Shown here: one piece after another, positions 24,786-33,879 of the stretch
Numbering within the stretch: position 1 is the stretch's first letter
Layout: each line of letters starts with the position of its first letter
DNA from: Mucilaginibacter sp.
Lineage (GTDB): Bacteria > Bacteroidota > Bacteroidia > Sphingobacteriales > Sphingobacteriaceae
DNA length: 45,015 nucleotides
Direction: 5' to 3'
Assembly (NCBI GenBank): GCA_028288025.1
Contig: JAQBOM010000038.1
Location: forward strand, 1 to 45,015
Translations under genes and position numbers: made by a program
Notes under the pieces: model-generated
What the model was told of the DNA's origin: nothing
Seen by the model: the letters and a program-made list of their open reading frames with translations, nothing else
The model's database searches: none

Positions 24786-27272
24786 TTAAGGCTTCTTTTT
24801 CCCGGTCATTTCAACTTCCCTGTCCATTTCCACTATGCCTACAGGCTGGGAAAAGTCGCCGAGCAAATGCTCAACAAAGTAGTCGGCTTTTTTCCAGAAG
24901 AAGTATTCGGTCATGTCGCCATAGGCATGCCGTTGCCCTGGCAGCATTACAAAATCAAAACGCTTATTGGCCTTTATTAAAGCATTCATCAGCCTGATGG
25001 TATTTGCCGGGTGCACATTGTTATCAATATCTCCGGTTGAAAGCATCAGGTAACCTTTTAGGTTTTTGGCCAATTCCGGGTTTTTATCAATGGTGTATTG
25101 AAAGGTCGTATCGCCTTTCGGGGTGATGGTTTCTTTAACGCCGTTATGTTTTTCGCTCCACCAGCGGTTATATACGCTATTATCGTGGTTGCCCGATTCG
25201 GATACGGCTACTTTAAAAAAGTCAGGATATACCAATATAGCAGCAGTGCTCATAAAGCCTCCTCCCGAGTGACCGGTGATACCCACGCGGTCGATATCAA
25301 TAAAGGGGTAGCGTACAGCAAGTTGCTCAACGGTTGCTTTTTTGTCGGCTAATCCATAATCGCGCAGGTTACCGTAACCATAAGTATGGTACCATTTGGA
25401 GCGCTCGGGCGTACCGCCCCGGTTACCAACGCTTACCACGATGAAGCCCACCTGTGCCAGGCGGTCAACATAGTCCATCCTAGAGCTGAATGCCTTTGAA
25501 ACGGATTCCGTTTGCGGGCCCGGGTACACATATTCGATGATCGGATATTTTTTTGCCGGGTCAAAGTCAAAAGGTTTGTACATTACCCCATACAGATCGG
25601 TAATGCCATCGTCGGCTTTAACCTTAAACGGTTCCGGGAACTTATAGCCCGCAGCCATTAAAGCGGAAAGATCGGCAGTTTCAAGGTCCATCACTTTAGT
25701 GCCCCAGGCATCGTATAGTACTGATTTCGGGGCCGTGTTAACGCGCGAAAATGAGTTTACAAAATAGGTAGCATTATCATTTAAGCTGCTGGTATGGGTA
25801 AAGTTGCCGGCATCCAACAGTTTAATACCGCTTCCGTCGAGGTTTATACTATATAAATGAACATAGTACGGGTCTTCATGCGGTTCGCGGCCCGAGGCGG
25901 TAAAATATAGCACCCGTTTTTTCTCATCTATCTTTACGATCTCGTCACAATGGAAAGGGCCGGATGTAATTTGATTTTTCAGCTTGCCGGCATTGTCATA
26001 TAAATAAAAATGACCCCATCCGTCACGTTCGCTCCACTCAACAAGTTCGGCGCCACCGTTGATCAGACCCGGCCTTGTGATATCAATGTAGGTATTCATC
26101 CGCTCCTGTACATGCACCGTTACTTTACCGGTACCTATATCAACACTGCACACGTCAATTCTTTTAAGATCACGGCCGGTGCGGTAAAAATAAAACTCGT
26201 TTGCCGTTCCCAGCCATACCGACGGTACAAACTCATCGTCCTTGTTCTTTTGCAATACCGGCGCTTGCCATGTGCTCAGTTCCTGGTCCTTAAACAAGCT
26301 TGTATTTAATTTCTGGTAGGTTTTTGCCTCAAAATTAAACAGGATCATTTCGCGCAACGGCGAGTCCTTTTCGCCCGGCATTTCGTATTTATAGGTTTCG
26401 AGTGTTGGCCGCGGGTCGGCGATACTGTTGATGACCCATAACTCTTTTACCTTACGGTTGTCAGTTCGCATCGTCACAAAATGTTTTGAATCCGGCGACC
26501 ATAGCACCTGCGATGGCTTTCTTTTGTTCTTGTTTTTTAGGGCATCAACGTTGGTTTCATTGTCGTTACCGCCATAGCCATAATACTCTATCCCCTCTTT
26601 GGTCAGCTGGTGCTCAACAATGGTGGAATCATCTTCGTTTTTCAAAGCCTTTTTATAATTCTCCTTATCCATCCAGAATAAGTTATTCTTTTTCGAAAAT
26701 ATTGTAGCCGAACTATCAGGCGCTATGGAAGCCCATGTGGGGCGGGGTTTTACCTTATCGTAATTCTTTAATTCTGTAAGCTTGTTGGTTTGCAGGTTGT
26801 AGGTAAAATAAAACACTTTTTTCTCTAGTGAATCCACTGCTTTTTTATCTTTCCTGTCTTTTTTTACCACATCTATCGAACTCTTTAGCTCAAACTGGAT
26901 GCTTGATTCGTCTTTGGTGAATTTCAGGTTTTCGATAGGCAGGTGCTGGGCATCAAACGGATCCTTAACGATCAGTGTTATTTCGGCAGCGAGTTTATCA
27001 TTGTCAAACATTAGTTTTTTAACCCTTTTTACAGGGTCGACAATGTACCATCTTTTAATATCCGTGTTTTCAAATACATACCAAAACCGGTTCGAATACT
27101 TTAGCCAATGCGGCTCAACCGCGGTAGTAAATACCAGTTTTTGCAGTTTTTTTGGCGAAAACCGGGATGCCAGCTGATAGTTGGCCTTAACGGGAGCAAC
27201 ATTTGCAGGCGACTGCGCGCGGGCACCGACGAATAATAATAAAAAAAGAAAGGATAAATAAAACTTAACCAT
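24786..27272 (-). CDS. S9B family dipeptidyl peptidase IV-type protein, secreted
   Basis: Serine exopeptidase of 828 residues that likely removes dipeptides (often Xaa-Pro) from peptides in the periplasm. Signal peptide about 1-19 (ending ARAQ), an N-terminal beta-propeller (about 50-560) and a C-terminal alpha/beta hydrolase domain. Catalytic triad by motif: Ser669 in GHSGGG, Asp750 in GDIDNNVHP, His782 in GQRHAYG. Length fits Bacteroidota DPP IV-like enzymes. It is convergent with the cyclotransferase gene and runs the same way as pgi, 147 bp away. Substrate range not known. Confidence 0.93.
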   Translation of the reverse strand: MVKFYLSFLFLLLFVGARAQSPANVAPVKANYQLASRFSPKKLQKLVFTTAVEPHWLKYSNRFWYVFENTDIKRWYIVDPVKRVKKLMFDNDKLAAEITLIVKDPFDAQHLPIENLKFTKDESSIQFELKSSIDVVKKDRKDKKAVDSLEKKVFYFTYNLQTNKLTELKNYDKVKPRPTWASIAPDSSATIFSKKNNLFWMDKENYKKALKNEDDSTIVEHQLTKEGIEYYGYGGNDNETNVDALKNKNKRKPSQVLWSPDSKHFVTMRTDNRKVKELWVINSIADPRPTLETYKYEMPGEKDSPLREMILFNFEAKTYQKLNTSLFKDQELSTWQAPVLQKNKDDEFVPSVWLGTANEFYFYRTGRDLKRIDVCSVDIGTGKVTVHVQERMNTYIDITRPGLINGGAELVEWSERDGWGHFYLYDNAGKLKNQITSGPFHCDEIVKIDEKKRVLYFTASGREPHEDPYYVHLYSINLDGSGIKLLDAGNFTHTSSLNDNATYFVNSFSRVNTAPKSVLYDAWGTKVMDLETADLSALMAAGYKFPEPFKVKADDGITDLYGVMYKPFDFDPAKKYPIIEYVYPGPQTESVSKAFSSRMDYVDRLAQVGFIVVSVGNRGGTPERSKWYHTYGYGNLRDYGLADKKATVEQLAVRYPFIDIDRVGITGHSGGGFMSTAAILVYPDFFKVAVSESGNHDNSVYNRWWSEKHNGVKETITPKGDTTFQYTIDKNPELAKNLKGYLMLSTGDIDNNVHPANTIRLMNALIKANKRFDFVMLPGQRHAYGDMTEYFFWKKADYFVEHLLGDFSQPVGIVEMDREVEMTGKKKP

Positions 27273-27419
27273 AGTTTAATAGGGCTTTTATGTGATTTGA
27301 ATAGCGGCAATAGCATATTATTAGGTTAATAAGCAATTGCCGGCACTATAAGCCGTTAAAATAAGTATATTTTATTTATTGCGGATATTGTAACAGGTTT
27401 TATACCGCAATTGGAAAAA

Positions 27420-29066
27420 TTACCGCCAGGTTTTATACTGGTTGATCAGCCCGTTTGTAGATGAATCGTGAGAATTCACTTCGTTGCTGTCTTTCAACTC
27501 AGGCAGTATTTTGCCTGCAAGCTGCTTGCCCAGTTCAACGCCCCATTGGTCGAAGCTAAAGATGTTCCAGATAATGCCCTGTACAAATATCTTATGCTCG
27601 TACATAGCTATTAGTGAACCCAGGCTGCGCGGTGTTATTTTCTTTACAAGGATAGAGTTAGTCGGCCGGTTGCCGTCGAACATTTTAAACGGGGCAAGCT
27701 TTTCAATTTCCTCGTCGGTTTTGCCCGATTTTTTTAACTCGGCAACCACTTCCTCTTTTGTTTTTCCGTTCATCAACGCTTCGGTTTGCGCGAAGAAATT
27801 TGACAGCAACATGTTATGATGCTCGCCCAGCGGATTGTGCGATTGTGCAGGCGCTATAAAATCGCATGGGATCAATTTTGTGCCCTGGTGTATCAGCTGA
27901 TAAAAAGCATGCTGCCCATTAGTACCCGGCTCGCCCCAGATGATGGGACCGGTTTGGTAGTCAACATCGTTCCCGTTGCGGTCGACGTGTTTGCCGTTGC
28001 TTTCCATATCGCCCTGCTGAAAGTAAGCAGCGAAACGGTGCATGTATTGGTCGTAAGGTAAAATGGCATTGGTTTCAGCCTCGAAAAAGTTATTGTACCA
28101 TATGCCAACAAGCGCTAATGTTACCGGCAGGTTTTGTTCGAACTCTGCAGATTTGAAATGCTCGTCCATGGCATGCGCACCGGCCAACAGTTCAGTGAAG
28201 TTTTCATAACCGATACTCAACACAATAGACAGCCCGATAGCGCTCCACAGGGAGTAACGGCCACCTACCCAATCCCAAAACTCAAACATATTTTTGGTAT
28301 CGATACCAAACTTCTCAACGCCTTCGGTATTGGTCGATAGTGCGACGAAATGTTTGGCCACATCGCCTTCCTTGCCGCCGCCCGCTAAAAACCAATCGCG
28401 TGCACTGTGCGCATTGGTCATGGTTTCCTGGGTGGTAAATGTTTTTGATGCGATAAGGAATAAAGTAGTTTCAGGATTCAAGCCTTTTAGTGTTTCCACG
28501 ATATGGGTAGCATCCACATTCGACACAAAATGCATATTCAAGTGGTTCTTGTAAGGCCTTAATGCTTCCGTCACCATTACCGGCCCCAGGTCCGAACCGC
28601 CGATGCCGATATTCACCACATCGGTGATCGCTTTGCCGGTGTATCCTTTCCATTTGCCCGAAATGATCTTCCCGCTAAAAGTTTTCATCTGCTCAAGCAC
28701 CCGGTTTACATCGTTCATCACATTTTTCCCGTCAACCATAATTGGCGAGTTACTTTGATTGCGCAACGCAATGTGCAGCACGGGGCGGCCCTCGGTAACG
28801 TTGATTTTTTCGCCCGAAAACATCGCTTTGACTGCCTCATTTACTGAACACTCCTTCGCTAACTGGAGGAGTAGCGCTAACGTTTCGTCATTGATCCGAT
28901 TTTTTGAGTAGTCGAGCAGTATATCTTCAAACTGCAGGGAGAACTTATCAAAGCGCTGATTATCAGCAGCAAATAATTCCTTCATACTGATCGACAACAT
29001 ATCAATGTAATGATCAGCTAAATATTTATAGGATGGTGTGGTGGTAAAATCGACTTTTGGCAGCAT
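27420..29066 (-). CDS. pgi: Glucose-6-phosphate isomerase
   Basis: Cytoplasmic glycolytic enzyme interconverting glucose-6-phosphate and fructose-6-phosphate. ATG 29066 gives 548 residues, the usual length; upstream in-frame codons lack family similarity. Typical segments: VNIGIGGSDLGPVMVTEAL, SKTFTTQETMTNA, WDWVGGRYSLWSAIGLS, and the C-terminal QWGVELGKQLAG followed by SSTNGLINQYK. A TATTTTTG box lies 18 bp before the start. Confidence 0.97.
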   Translation of the reverse strand: MLPKVDFTTTPSYKYLADHYIDMLSISMKELFAADNQRFDKFSLQFEDILLDYSKNRINDETLALLLQLAKECSVNEAVKAMFSGEKINVTEGRPVLHIALRNQSNSPIMVDGKNVMNDVNRVLEQMKTFSGKIISGKWKGYTGKAITDVVNIGIGGSDLGPVMVTEALRPYKNHLNMHFVSNVDATHIVETLKGLNPETTLFLIASKTFTTQETMTNAHSARDWFLAGGGKEGDVAKHFVALSTNTEGVEKFGIDTKNMFEFWDWVGGRYSLWSAIGLSIVLSIGYENFTELLAGAHAMDEHFKSAEFEQNLPVTLALVGIWYNNFFEAETNAILPYDQYMHRFAAYFQQGDMESNGKHVDRNGNDVDYQTGPIIWGEPGTNGQHAFYQLIHQGTKLIPCDFIAPAQSHNPLGEHHNMLLSNFFAQTEALMNGKTKEEVVAELKKSGKTDEEIEKLAPFKMFDGNRPTNSILVKKITPRSLGSLIAMYEHKIFVQGIIWNIFSFDQWGVELGKQLAGKILPELKDSNEVNSHDSSTNGLINQYKTWR

Positions 29067-29084
29067 AGTTGATGTGGATTTATG

Positions 29085-29092
29085 CAAAAATA
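29085..29092 (-). promoter_or_regulatory. Candidate -7 promoter box for pgi
   Basis: TATTTTTG on the minus strand fits TAnnTTTG; a clear -33 element was not found. Confidence 0.4.
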
Positions 29093-29220
29093 GTAAGTTA
29101 AAACTTAAGCCGCTATTAAATCTAAAAACAACCACAAATTAGTGTTGTTTTAACACCATATACATAGTGTGTATTTTACACCGATAAATTGTAATATTTT
29201 CAAATTTATTTACATTTTTT

Positions 29221-29253
29221 TTTGAAGTTCAAAAGATTTATTTAATATCTTTG
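29221..29253 (+). promoter_or_regulatory. Candidate promoter for the gene at 29320
   Basis: TTTG (29221-29224) and TATCTTTG (29246-29253) are separated by 21 bp, an acceptable match to the Bacteroidota TTTG...TAnnTTTG promoter. This is the best two-part promoter noticed in the window, about 66 bp before the ATG. Confidence 0.6.
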
Positions 29254-29319
29254 TGGTGATGATAAATTAGTTGATTGTTTTTCACCATTTTGTTAATCTG
29301 CCAATAAAAACAATATAGT

Positions 29320-29757
29320 ATGTTCGAAAAACTTTTTATTCTTGTCAAAAATAACGCCGGAAAGGCCATTATTGACAACCCCGCTATCCCGGTAAAATAC
29401 CACGAAGCAGTAATAAACGAAGCTTCGAGCTCTATTATTGAAGTTTTAAAAAACCAGATGGAAACAGGCCGGATAAAGGACCTGGTGAGCTATTTTCAGT
29501 TCTCGGGCATTTATAACAACGCGCTGGTATCCAGCATGGTGAATAAGTTTGCCAATAAACTGAATAATTTTTACGGTATCGATCCTACCCAGGCGTGGGC
29601 GACCGCAAATACATTGATACCGCCTGTTATGCAGGAGCTGGTAAAACAATCAAAAAACGAACAGAATAAGGATTTTGCGTTAACCAGCATGCTTTCAAAA
29701 CTAAACGGTAACCGCGCCGACCTGAGCGGCCTGGTAAACCAGATGATGGTAGCGTAG
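29320..29757 (+). CDS. Small cytoplasmic protein of unknown function
   Basis: 145 residues, not recognised. No signal peptide or membrane span. It is mainly helical by composition, with a C-terminal Gln/Asn/Met-rich segment (MLSKLNGNRADLSGLVNQMM) vaguely like the ends of DUF937/YidB-type proteins. A good two-part promoter upstream and its own gap on both sides suggest a free-standing gene. Downstream lies a family I palindrome, then prfB. Confidence 0.8.
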   Translation: MFEKLFILVKNNAGKAIIDNPAIPVKYHEAVINEASSSIIEVLKNQMETGRIKDLVSYFQFSGIYNNALVSSMVNKFANKLNNFYGIDPTQAWATANTLIPPVMQELVKQSKNEQNKDFALTSMLSKLNGNRADLSGLVNQMMVA

Positions 29758-29761
29758 GTTA

Positions 29762-29945
29762 GTTTTAAGAGTTATAAAAGTTTGAGGGGTTGTAAAGGTT
29801 TTCTTTACAGCCCTTCTTTTTTGAATATCGAACATTGAATTTTGAATGTCCAATAATGAAGCAATGAAACTTCGAAATTCAATATTCGATGTTCGATTTA
29901 ATTCAGTTTTCCAACCCTTACAACTTTTACAACCTCTACAACCAT
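29762..29945. repeat. Intergenic palindrome, family I
   Basis: Inner arms about 29823-29842 and 29874-29897 (ATCGAACATTGAAT against ATTCGATGTTCGAT) lie inside outer, looser arms (GGGGTTGTAAAGG near 29785 and CCTTACAACTTTTACAACC near 29915). A decayed relative is at 5214-5294. Confidence 0.85.
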
Positions 29946-29969
29946 TCATAATTTTCATCACCAAAAAAC

Positions 29970-29977
29970 TATATTTG
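29970..29977 (+). promoter_or_regulatory. Candidate -7 promoter box for prfB
   Basis: TATATTTG fits TAnnTTTG and lies 4 bp before the prfB ATG, again implying an almost leaderless transcript. Confidence 0.45.
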
Positions 29978-29981
29978 CCAC

Positions 29982-31074
29982 ATGACTAAAGAACAGATCC
30001 AGGATTTAAGGGATAGAGTAACTTCCCTGAGGAGGCATCTTTGACATCGATAAGAAACTTGATGCACTCGAAAAAGAACAGGAAATAACAGTAAGCCCGG
30101 GCTTTTGGGACCAACCCAAAGAAGCCGAAAAAGTACTCGCCTCCATTAAAGTAAAAAAAATATGGACCGACGCCTATCAAAAAGTGGTTTCGGTGGTGGA
30201 TGACGCAGGTGTGCTTTTTGAATTCTTCCAGGCCGGTGATGCCACCGAAGCCGAAATGCAGGAACAATATAACGCCGCAATAAAAGCCGTTGAAGAGCTG
30301 GAGTTTAAAAATATGCTTTCGGCCGAAGAGGACCAGTTTAACGCTGTGCTTCAAATAACCGCCGGGGCAGGCGGCACAGAAAGCTGCGACTGGGCGGGCA
30401 TGCTAATGCGCATGTACATTATGTGGGGCGAGAAACACGGCCATAAAGTTACCGAGCAGGATTTCCAGGAAGGTGATGTAGCAGGGGTAAAAACGGTTAC
30501 GCTTCAGATAGAAGGTGATTTTGCATATGGCTATTTAAAAGGAGAAAACGGCGTACACCGCTTGGTCAGGATATCGCCGTTCGACTCGAACGCCAAACGC
30601 CATACTTCGTTTGCATCGGTATACGTTTATCCATTGGTTGACGATACCATTGAGATAGAAATAAAAGACGCCGATATCGAATTTGAAACATTCCGCTCAG
30701 GCGGAGCGGGCGGCCAGAATGTAAATAAGGTGGAAACAGCTGTGCGTTTATACCACAAGCCGTCAGGCATCATCATCAAAAACCAGGAATCGCGCTCGCA
30801 ACTGCAGAATAAGGAGAATGCGATACGGTTATTGAAATCGCAGTTGTACGAGGCCGAGATGCGCAAACGGCTTGAGGCCACTAATGCTATTGAAGGCAAT
30901 AAGAAGAAAATTGAATGGGGCTCGCAGATACGCAATTATGTGTTGCACCCGTATAAGCTCGTTAAGGATTTGCGTACTGACCACGAAACCTCAAACGCCC
31001 AGGCTGTGCTGGATGGCGACCTTGATGATTTTTTAAAAGCATATTTAATGGAATTCGGTGGACCGAAGAGTTAA
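29982..31074 (+). CDS. prfB: Peptide chain release factor 2, with programmed +1 frameshift
   Basis: RF2 recognises UGA and UAA stops and triggers peptide release in the ribosome. Translation starts at ATG 29982; after 20 codons it meets CTT TGA C at 30039-30045 preceded by an internal Shine-Dalgarno AGGAGG (30030-30035). Skipping base 30042 joins the two frames and gives 363 residues, matching E. coli RF2. The second frame carries the GGQ motif in RSGGAGGQNVNKVETAVRL; the RF2 tripeptide is not certain by eye. The shift autoregulates RF2: when RF2 is scarce, slow reading of UGA favours the shift. This is not a pseudogene. Confidence 0.97.
30030..30045 (+). promoter_or_regulatory. prfB +1 frameshift site
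   Basis: AGGAGGCATCTTTGAC: an SD-like AGGAGG three bases before the slippery CTT and in-frame TGA, the same layout as the E. coli prfB site. Confidence 0.95.
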
Positions 31075-31154
31075 TGTTGGTTGATTGGGTTGATTAGATG
31101 AGTTGTTGATTGGGTTAAAAAGAGTAATTTCATTAATTATTTTAGTTACGCATC

Positions 31155-32066
31155 ATGAAAACAATAGTCTGTATTTTAACACTTATGGGTTCAGCACTTT
31201 TTACCCGCGCGCAGGAAAAACCAATGCCGTTATATCCGAATGGTGTTCCTAATGCCAAACCCGCGCCGTCGTCGTACATCGAAAAAATGGAAAAAACCGA
31301 CGATGAGTGGGTTACAATGGTCAGCCAGCCTACGCTTACACCGTTTTTCCCCGCAAAGGGTACGGCCAATGGCTCTGCTATAGTTATTTTCCCCGGTGGG
31401 GGATATGGCGGGTTATCGATGGATAAAGAAGGTTACCGCGTTGCAAAAGCGTTCAATAGCTTTGGTGTTACGGCATTTGTGGTGAAATATCGTCTGCCCA
31501 GTGATGACATTATGATCAATAAAACCATTGGCCCGTTGCAGGATGCCCAGCAGGCTGTTTTAATGGTACGTAAACATGCCGCTGAGTGGGGTATTAATCC
31601 GGCTAAAGTGGGTATTATAGGCTTTTCAGCAGGAGGGCACCTGGCGTCGACAGAAGGGACGCATTTTGACAAATTCCTAATCGATAATAAAGAAAATATC
31701 AGCGTACGGCCTGACTTTATGATATTGCTTTATCCGGTGATAACCTTTGGCCCGATGGCGCATGTCGGCTCGCGCGAGAATTTGATCGGGAAAACCCCTA
31801 CCAACGCCCAACTGGAATTGTACAGCAACGAGAAACAGGTAACCGCAAACACCCCGCCCACCCTGTTGGTACATGCGGAGGACGACAACGCGGTGCCTGT
31901 AGAAAACAGCCTGATGTTTTACGACGCATTACTGAAAGCAAAGGTGAAAGCCGAACTGCATATCTTCCAGGAAGGCGGCCATGGCTTTGGTTTGAATAAC
32001 CCCAAAAGCAAAGACAAGTGGATCGACTGGTGCCGGAACTGGTTGGATGAGAATGGTTTTTTGTAA
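31155..32066 (+). CDS. Secreted alpha/beta hydrolase (acetyl esterase / xylanase-like)
   Basis: Exported carboxylesterase of 303 residues with a signal peptide (about 1-19, ending ARAQ). The oxyanion region is FPGGGYGGLS (about 79-88), the nucleophile Ser158 in GFSAGGHLAST, the acid probably Asp244 in HAEDDNAVP, and His276 in EGGHGFGL. This pattern fits BD-FAE/acetyl xylan esterase-like hydrolases that deacetylate polysaccharides, common in plant-polymer-degrading Bacteroidota. The substrate is inferred from family only. It follows prfB by 80 bp, a gap holding two copies of GTTGATTGGGTT. Confidence 0.88.
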   Translation: MKTIVCILTLMGSALFTRAQEKPMPLYPNGVPNAKPAPSSYIEKMEKTDDEWVTMVSQPTLTPFFPAKGTANGSAIVIFPGGGYGGLSMDKEGYRVAKAFNSFGVTAFVVKYRLPSDDIMINKTIGPLQDAQQAVLMVRKHAAEWGINPAKVGIIGFSAGGHLASTEGTHFDKFLIDNKENISVRPDFMILLYPVITFGPMAHVGSRENLIGKTPTNAQLELYSNEKQVTANTPPTLLVHAEDDNAVPVENSLMFYDALLKAKVKAELHIFQEGGHGFGLNNPKSKDKWIDWCRNWLDENGFL

Positions 32067-32078
32067 TGTGCTTCTTTT

Positions 32079-32173
32079 TTTGTCACCCTGAGCATAACGA
32101 AGGATCTTCTGCGACTTAGTACGCGTTTACTGTTCTGATGAAGAAGATTCTTCGCTACGCTCAGAATGACAAA
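32079..32173. repeat. Intergenic palindrome, family B (copy 3)
   Basis: Arms 32079-32110 and 32142-32173 (TTTGTCACCCTGAGCATAAC against CGCTACGCTCAGAATGACAA) pair with about five differences over 32 bp. It lies between two convergent genes and is the last palindrome of this kind found in the window. Confidence 0.88.
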
Positions 32174-32186
32174 CGGCATACCGGTA

Positions 32187-33044
32187 CTACCCCAATATCT
32201 TCAGCAACTCATTCAGCTCATTAACCTTTTCAGGCGAGCCAAGATGCTCATACGAGCTGATCAGGTTTCGGATCACCCTTTTTATAATGTCGGTGTTTGA
32301 GCATGGTTCATAGAATTGCTTATCAAAATTCAGGTTCAGCTGTTTTAAAAACATATCCACATCCCGGCGGCCGAAGATAAAACCTTTGTTAAAGGCGTTG
32401 ATGTAAAACAGGATACCGCCTTCAAATTCGCTCTGCTGGGTTTCGTCCAGGTAAGCAAGTATAAAGTGCTGGGGCAGGTTAACGCCATACACCGGTATAT
32501 CTAATTTTTGCGCGATGATGGAATAAATAATGGCCAGCGAAATCTGGTTCCCCCTGCGGGTATCCAGCACCTGGCTGATGTAGCTGTTTTGCGGGTCCTG
32601 GTGATTGGTGGTATTGCCGCTAAAGCCGTGTATGTTATAAAAAATATGATTAATGAGCTTGATCTGTTCAGCCGGGCTGGCCTCGTTCATCATTTGTATC
32701 CAGATATCCCTTTTGATAGCCTCTATCTGGTTAATAACCTTTTGTTCGTCCAGGTCGGGGTATTGATAGCGGTTTATCACGAGGATGCCCTGTAGCAAAT
32801 CAAATGCGCCTCCCTGGTGCCAAAGCTTCAGGTCGTTTTTTAAGGTATCGAATTGTATCTCGTGTACAAGGTTCGCAAGCCTGTCCTGCTGGATGGGGTC
32901 GAAAGCCTGCTCCCAGGCCGACTCAAGGTATTCGATCGCTTCCATGCCGTATGAAAGCAGTTTTTGGTGTACGTGTTCGTATATTTCTATATCCGGATCG
33001 TCAAGCAGTCGGATCAATGAATTCACTTCTATAGGATTAATCAT
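32187..33044 (-). CDS. SirB1/transglutaminase-like family protein
   Basis: Cytoplasmic protein of 285 residues from ATG 33044 (a GTG lies two codons upstream). It belongs to the SirB1 N-terminal / transglutaminase-like family (COG2912): DTRRGNQISLAIIYSIIAQKL and VYGVNLPQHFILAYLDE (about 170-205). The position of the transglutaminase Cys is not occupied by Cys in the GNQISLAII segment, as is usual for this group, so it is unlikely to be a standard protease or transglutaminase. Role unknown. It is divergent from the methyltransferase gene, 45 bp away. Confidence 0.88.
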   Translation of the reverse strand: MINPIEVNSLIRLLDDPDIEIYEHVHQKLLSYGMEAIEYLESAWEQAFDPIQQDRLANLVHEIQFDTLKNDLKLWHQGGAFDLLQGILVINRYQYPDLDEQKVINQIEAIKRDIWIQMMNEASPAEQIKLINHIFYNIHGFSGNTTNHQDPQNSYISQVLDTRRGNQISLAIIYSIIAQKLDIPVYGVNLPQHFILAYLDETQQSEFEGGILFYINAFNKGFIFGRRDVDMFLKQLNLNFDKQFYEPCSNTDIIKRVIRNLISSYEHLGSPEKVNELNELLKILG

Positions 33045-33089
33045 ACTCACTTTTGCTAAAATAATAAACGTTTATATATTTTTACAGCC

Positions 33090-33875
33090 ATGTTCAATTT
33101 AAGGTTCGCGAAGGATTACCTGCTGCATCGGTTTAGGGCGAAAAACAGGCATGGTTTACACTCTCCATTTGTGTACCGGCTGGCCGATAAAATAATTTAC
33201 GATTTTGATGCCAAAAAAGTGTATGCCGGGATAGAGAATGTCCGCGATAAGCTGTTAATTGACAACCGGATTATAAATGTAACCGACCTTGGCGCCGGCT
33301 CGCACGTAAACCCGGGTCATAAAAAAAAAGTAAGTGCTATTGCAGGGCATGCCCTGAAGCCGCCGAAACTGGCTCAATTACTATACAGGCTGGCTAAAGA
33401 TGTAAACCCGCGCTCGATCATTGAACTGGGCACCTGCCTGGGCATTACCACTTTATATTTGCAAAATGCCGCTCCCGAAGCGAAGGTTTATACCCTTGAA
33501 GGCTGCCCCGAAACGGCGGCGATAGCGAAAGAAAACTTCAGGGAAGCCAGCCTTAATAACGTCGAATTAATAATCGGCAATTTTGATGAAACGCTCTCCG
33601 GGATAATCAATAATTTAGACCAGCTTGACTTTGTATTTGTAGACGGCAACCACCAGAAAGACGCCACATTGAAATACTTTGAATGGTGCCTGCCCAAAGT
33701 GCACGACGGCACTCTGCTTATCTTTGATGACATTTACTGGAGCGAAGGCATGAAGGAAGCATGGGCCGAAATACAGGCTCACCCGAAAGTAACCGTTACT
33801 GTCGACTTGTTTTGGATCGGTTTAGTATACTTCCGGAAGGGACAAGTGAAAGAAGATTTTCTCGTAAAATTTTGA
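33090..33875 (+). CDS. Class I SAM-dependent methyltransferase (O-methyltransferase type)
   Basis: Protein of 261 residues with a Rossmann methyltransferase domain: motif I IIELGTCLGITTLYL (about 110-125), acidic end of strand 2 VYTLEG, motif with FVFVDGNHQKDATLKYFEW (about 180-200), and TLLIFDDIYWSEGM. The layout resembles class-I O-methyltransferases that act on small molecules. The N-terminal 100 residues (RFRAKNRHGLHSPFVYRLADKI) are a family-specific extension. Substrate unknown. It ends 4 bp from the convergent barrel gene. Confidence 0.88.
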   Translation: MFNLRFAKDYLLHRFRAKNRHGLHSPFVYRLADKIIYDFDAKKVYAGIENVRDKLLIDNRIINVTDLGAGSHVNPGHKKKVSAIAGHALKPPKLAQLLYRLAKDVNPRSIIELGTCLGITTLYLQNAAPEAKVYTLEGCPETAAIAKENFREASLNNVELIIGNFDETLSGIINNLDQLDFVFVDGNHQKDATLKYFEWCLPKVHDGTLLIFDDIYWSEGMKEAWAEIQAHPKVTVTVDLFWIGLVYFRKGQVKEDFLVKF

Positions 33876-33879
33876 CCCG

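Noticed and set aside
27378..27411. ATTGCGG / CCGCAAT inverted repeat as pgi terminator
   Set aside because: Stem of only 7 bp, 20-bp loop and no T-tract in the pgi direction; support is too weak.
30042..30044. In-frame TGA that would make prfB a pseudogene
   Set aside because: The AGGAGG plus CTT TGA C context is the known programmed frameshift of RF2 genes, and the rest of the protein is intact.
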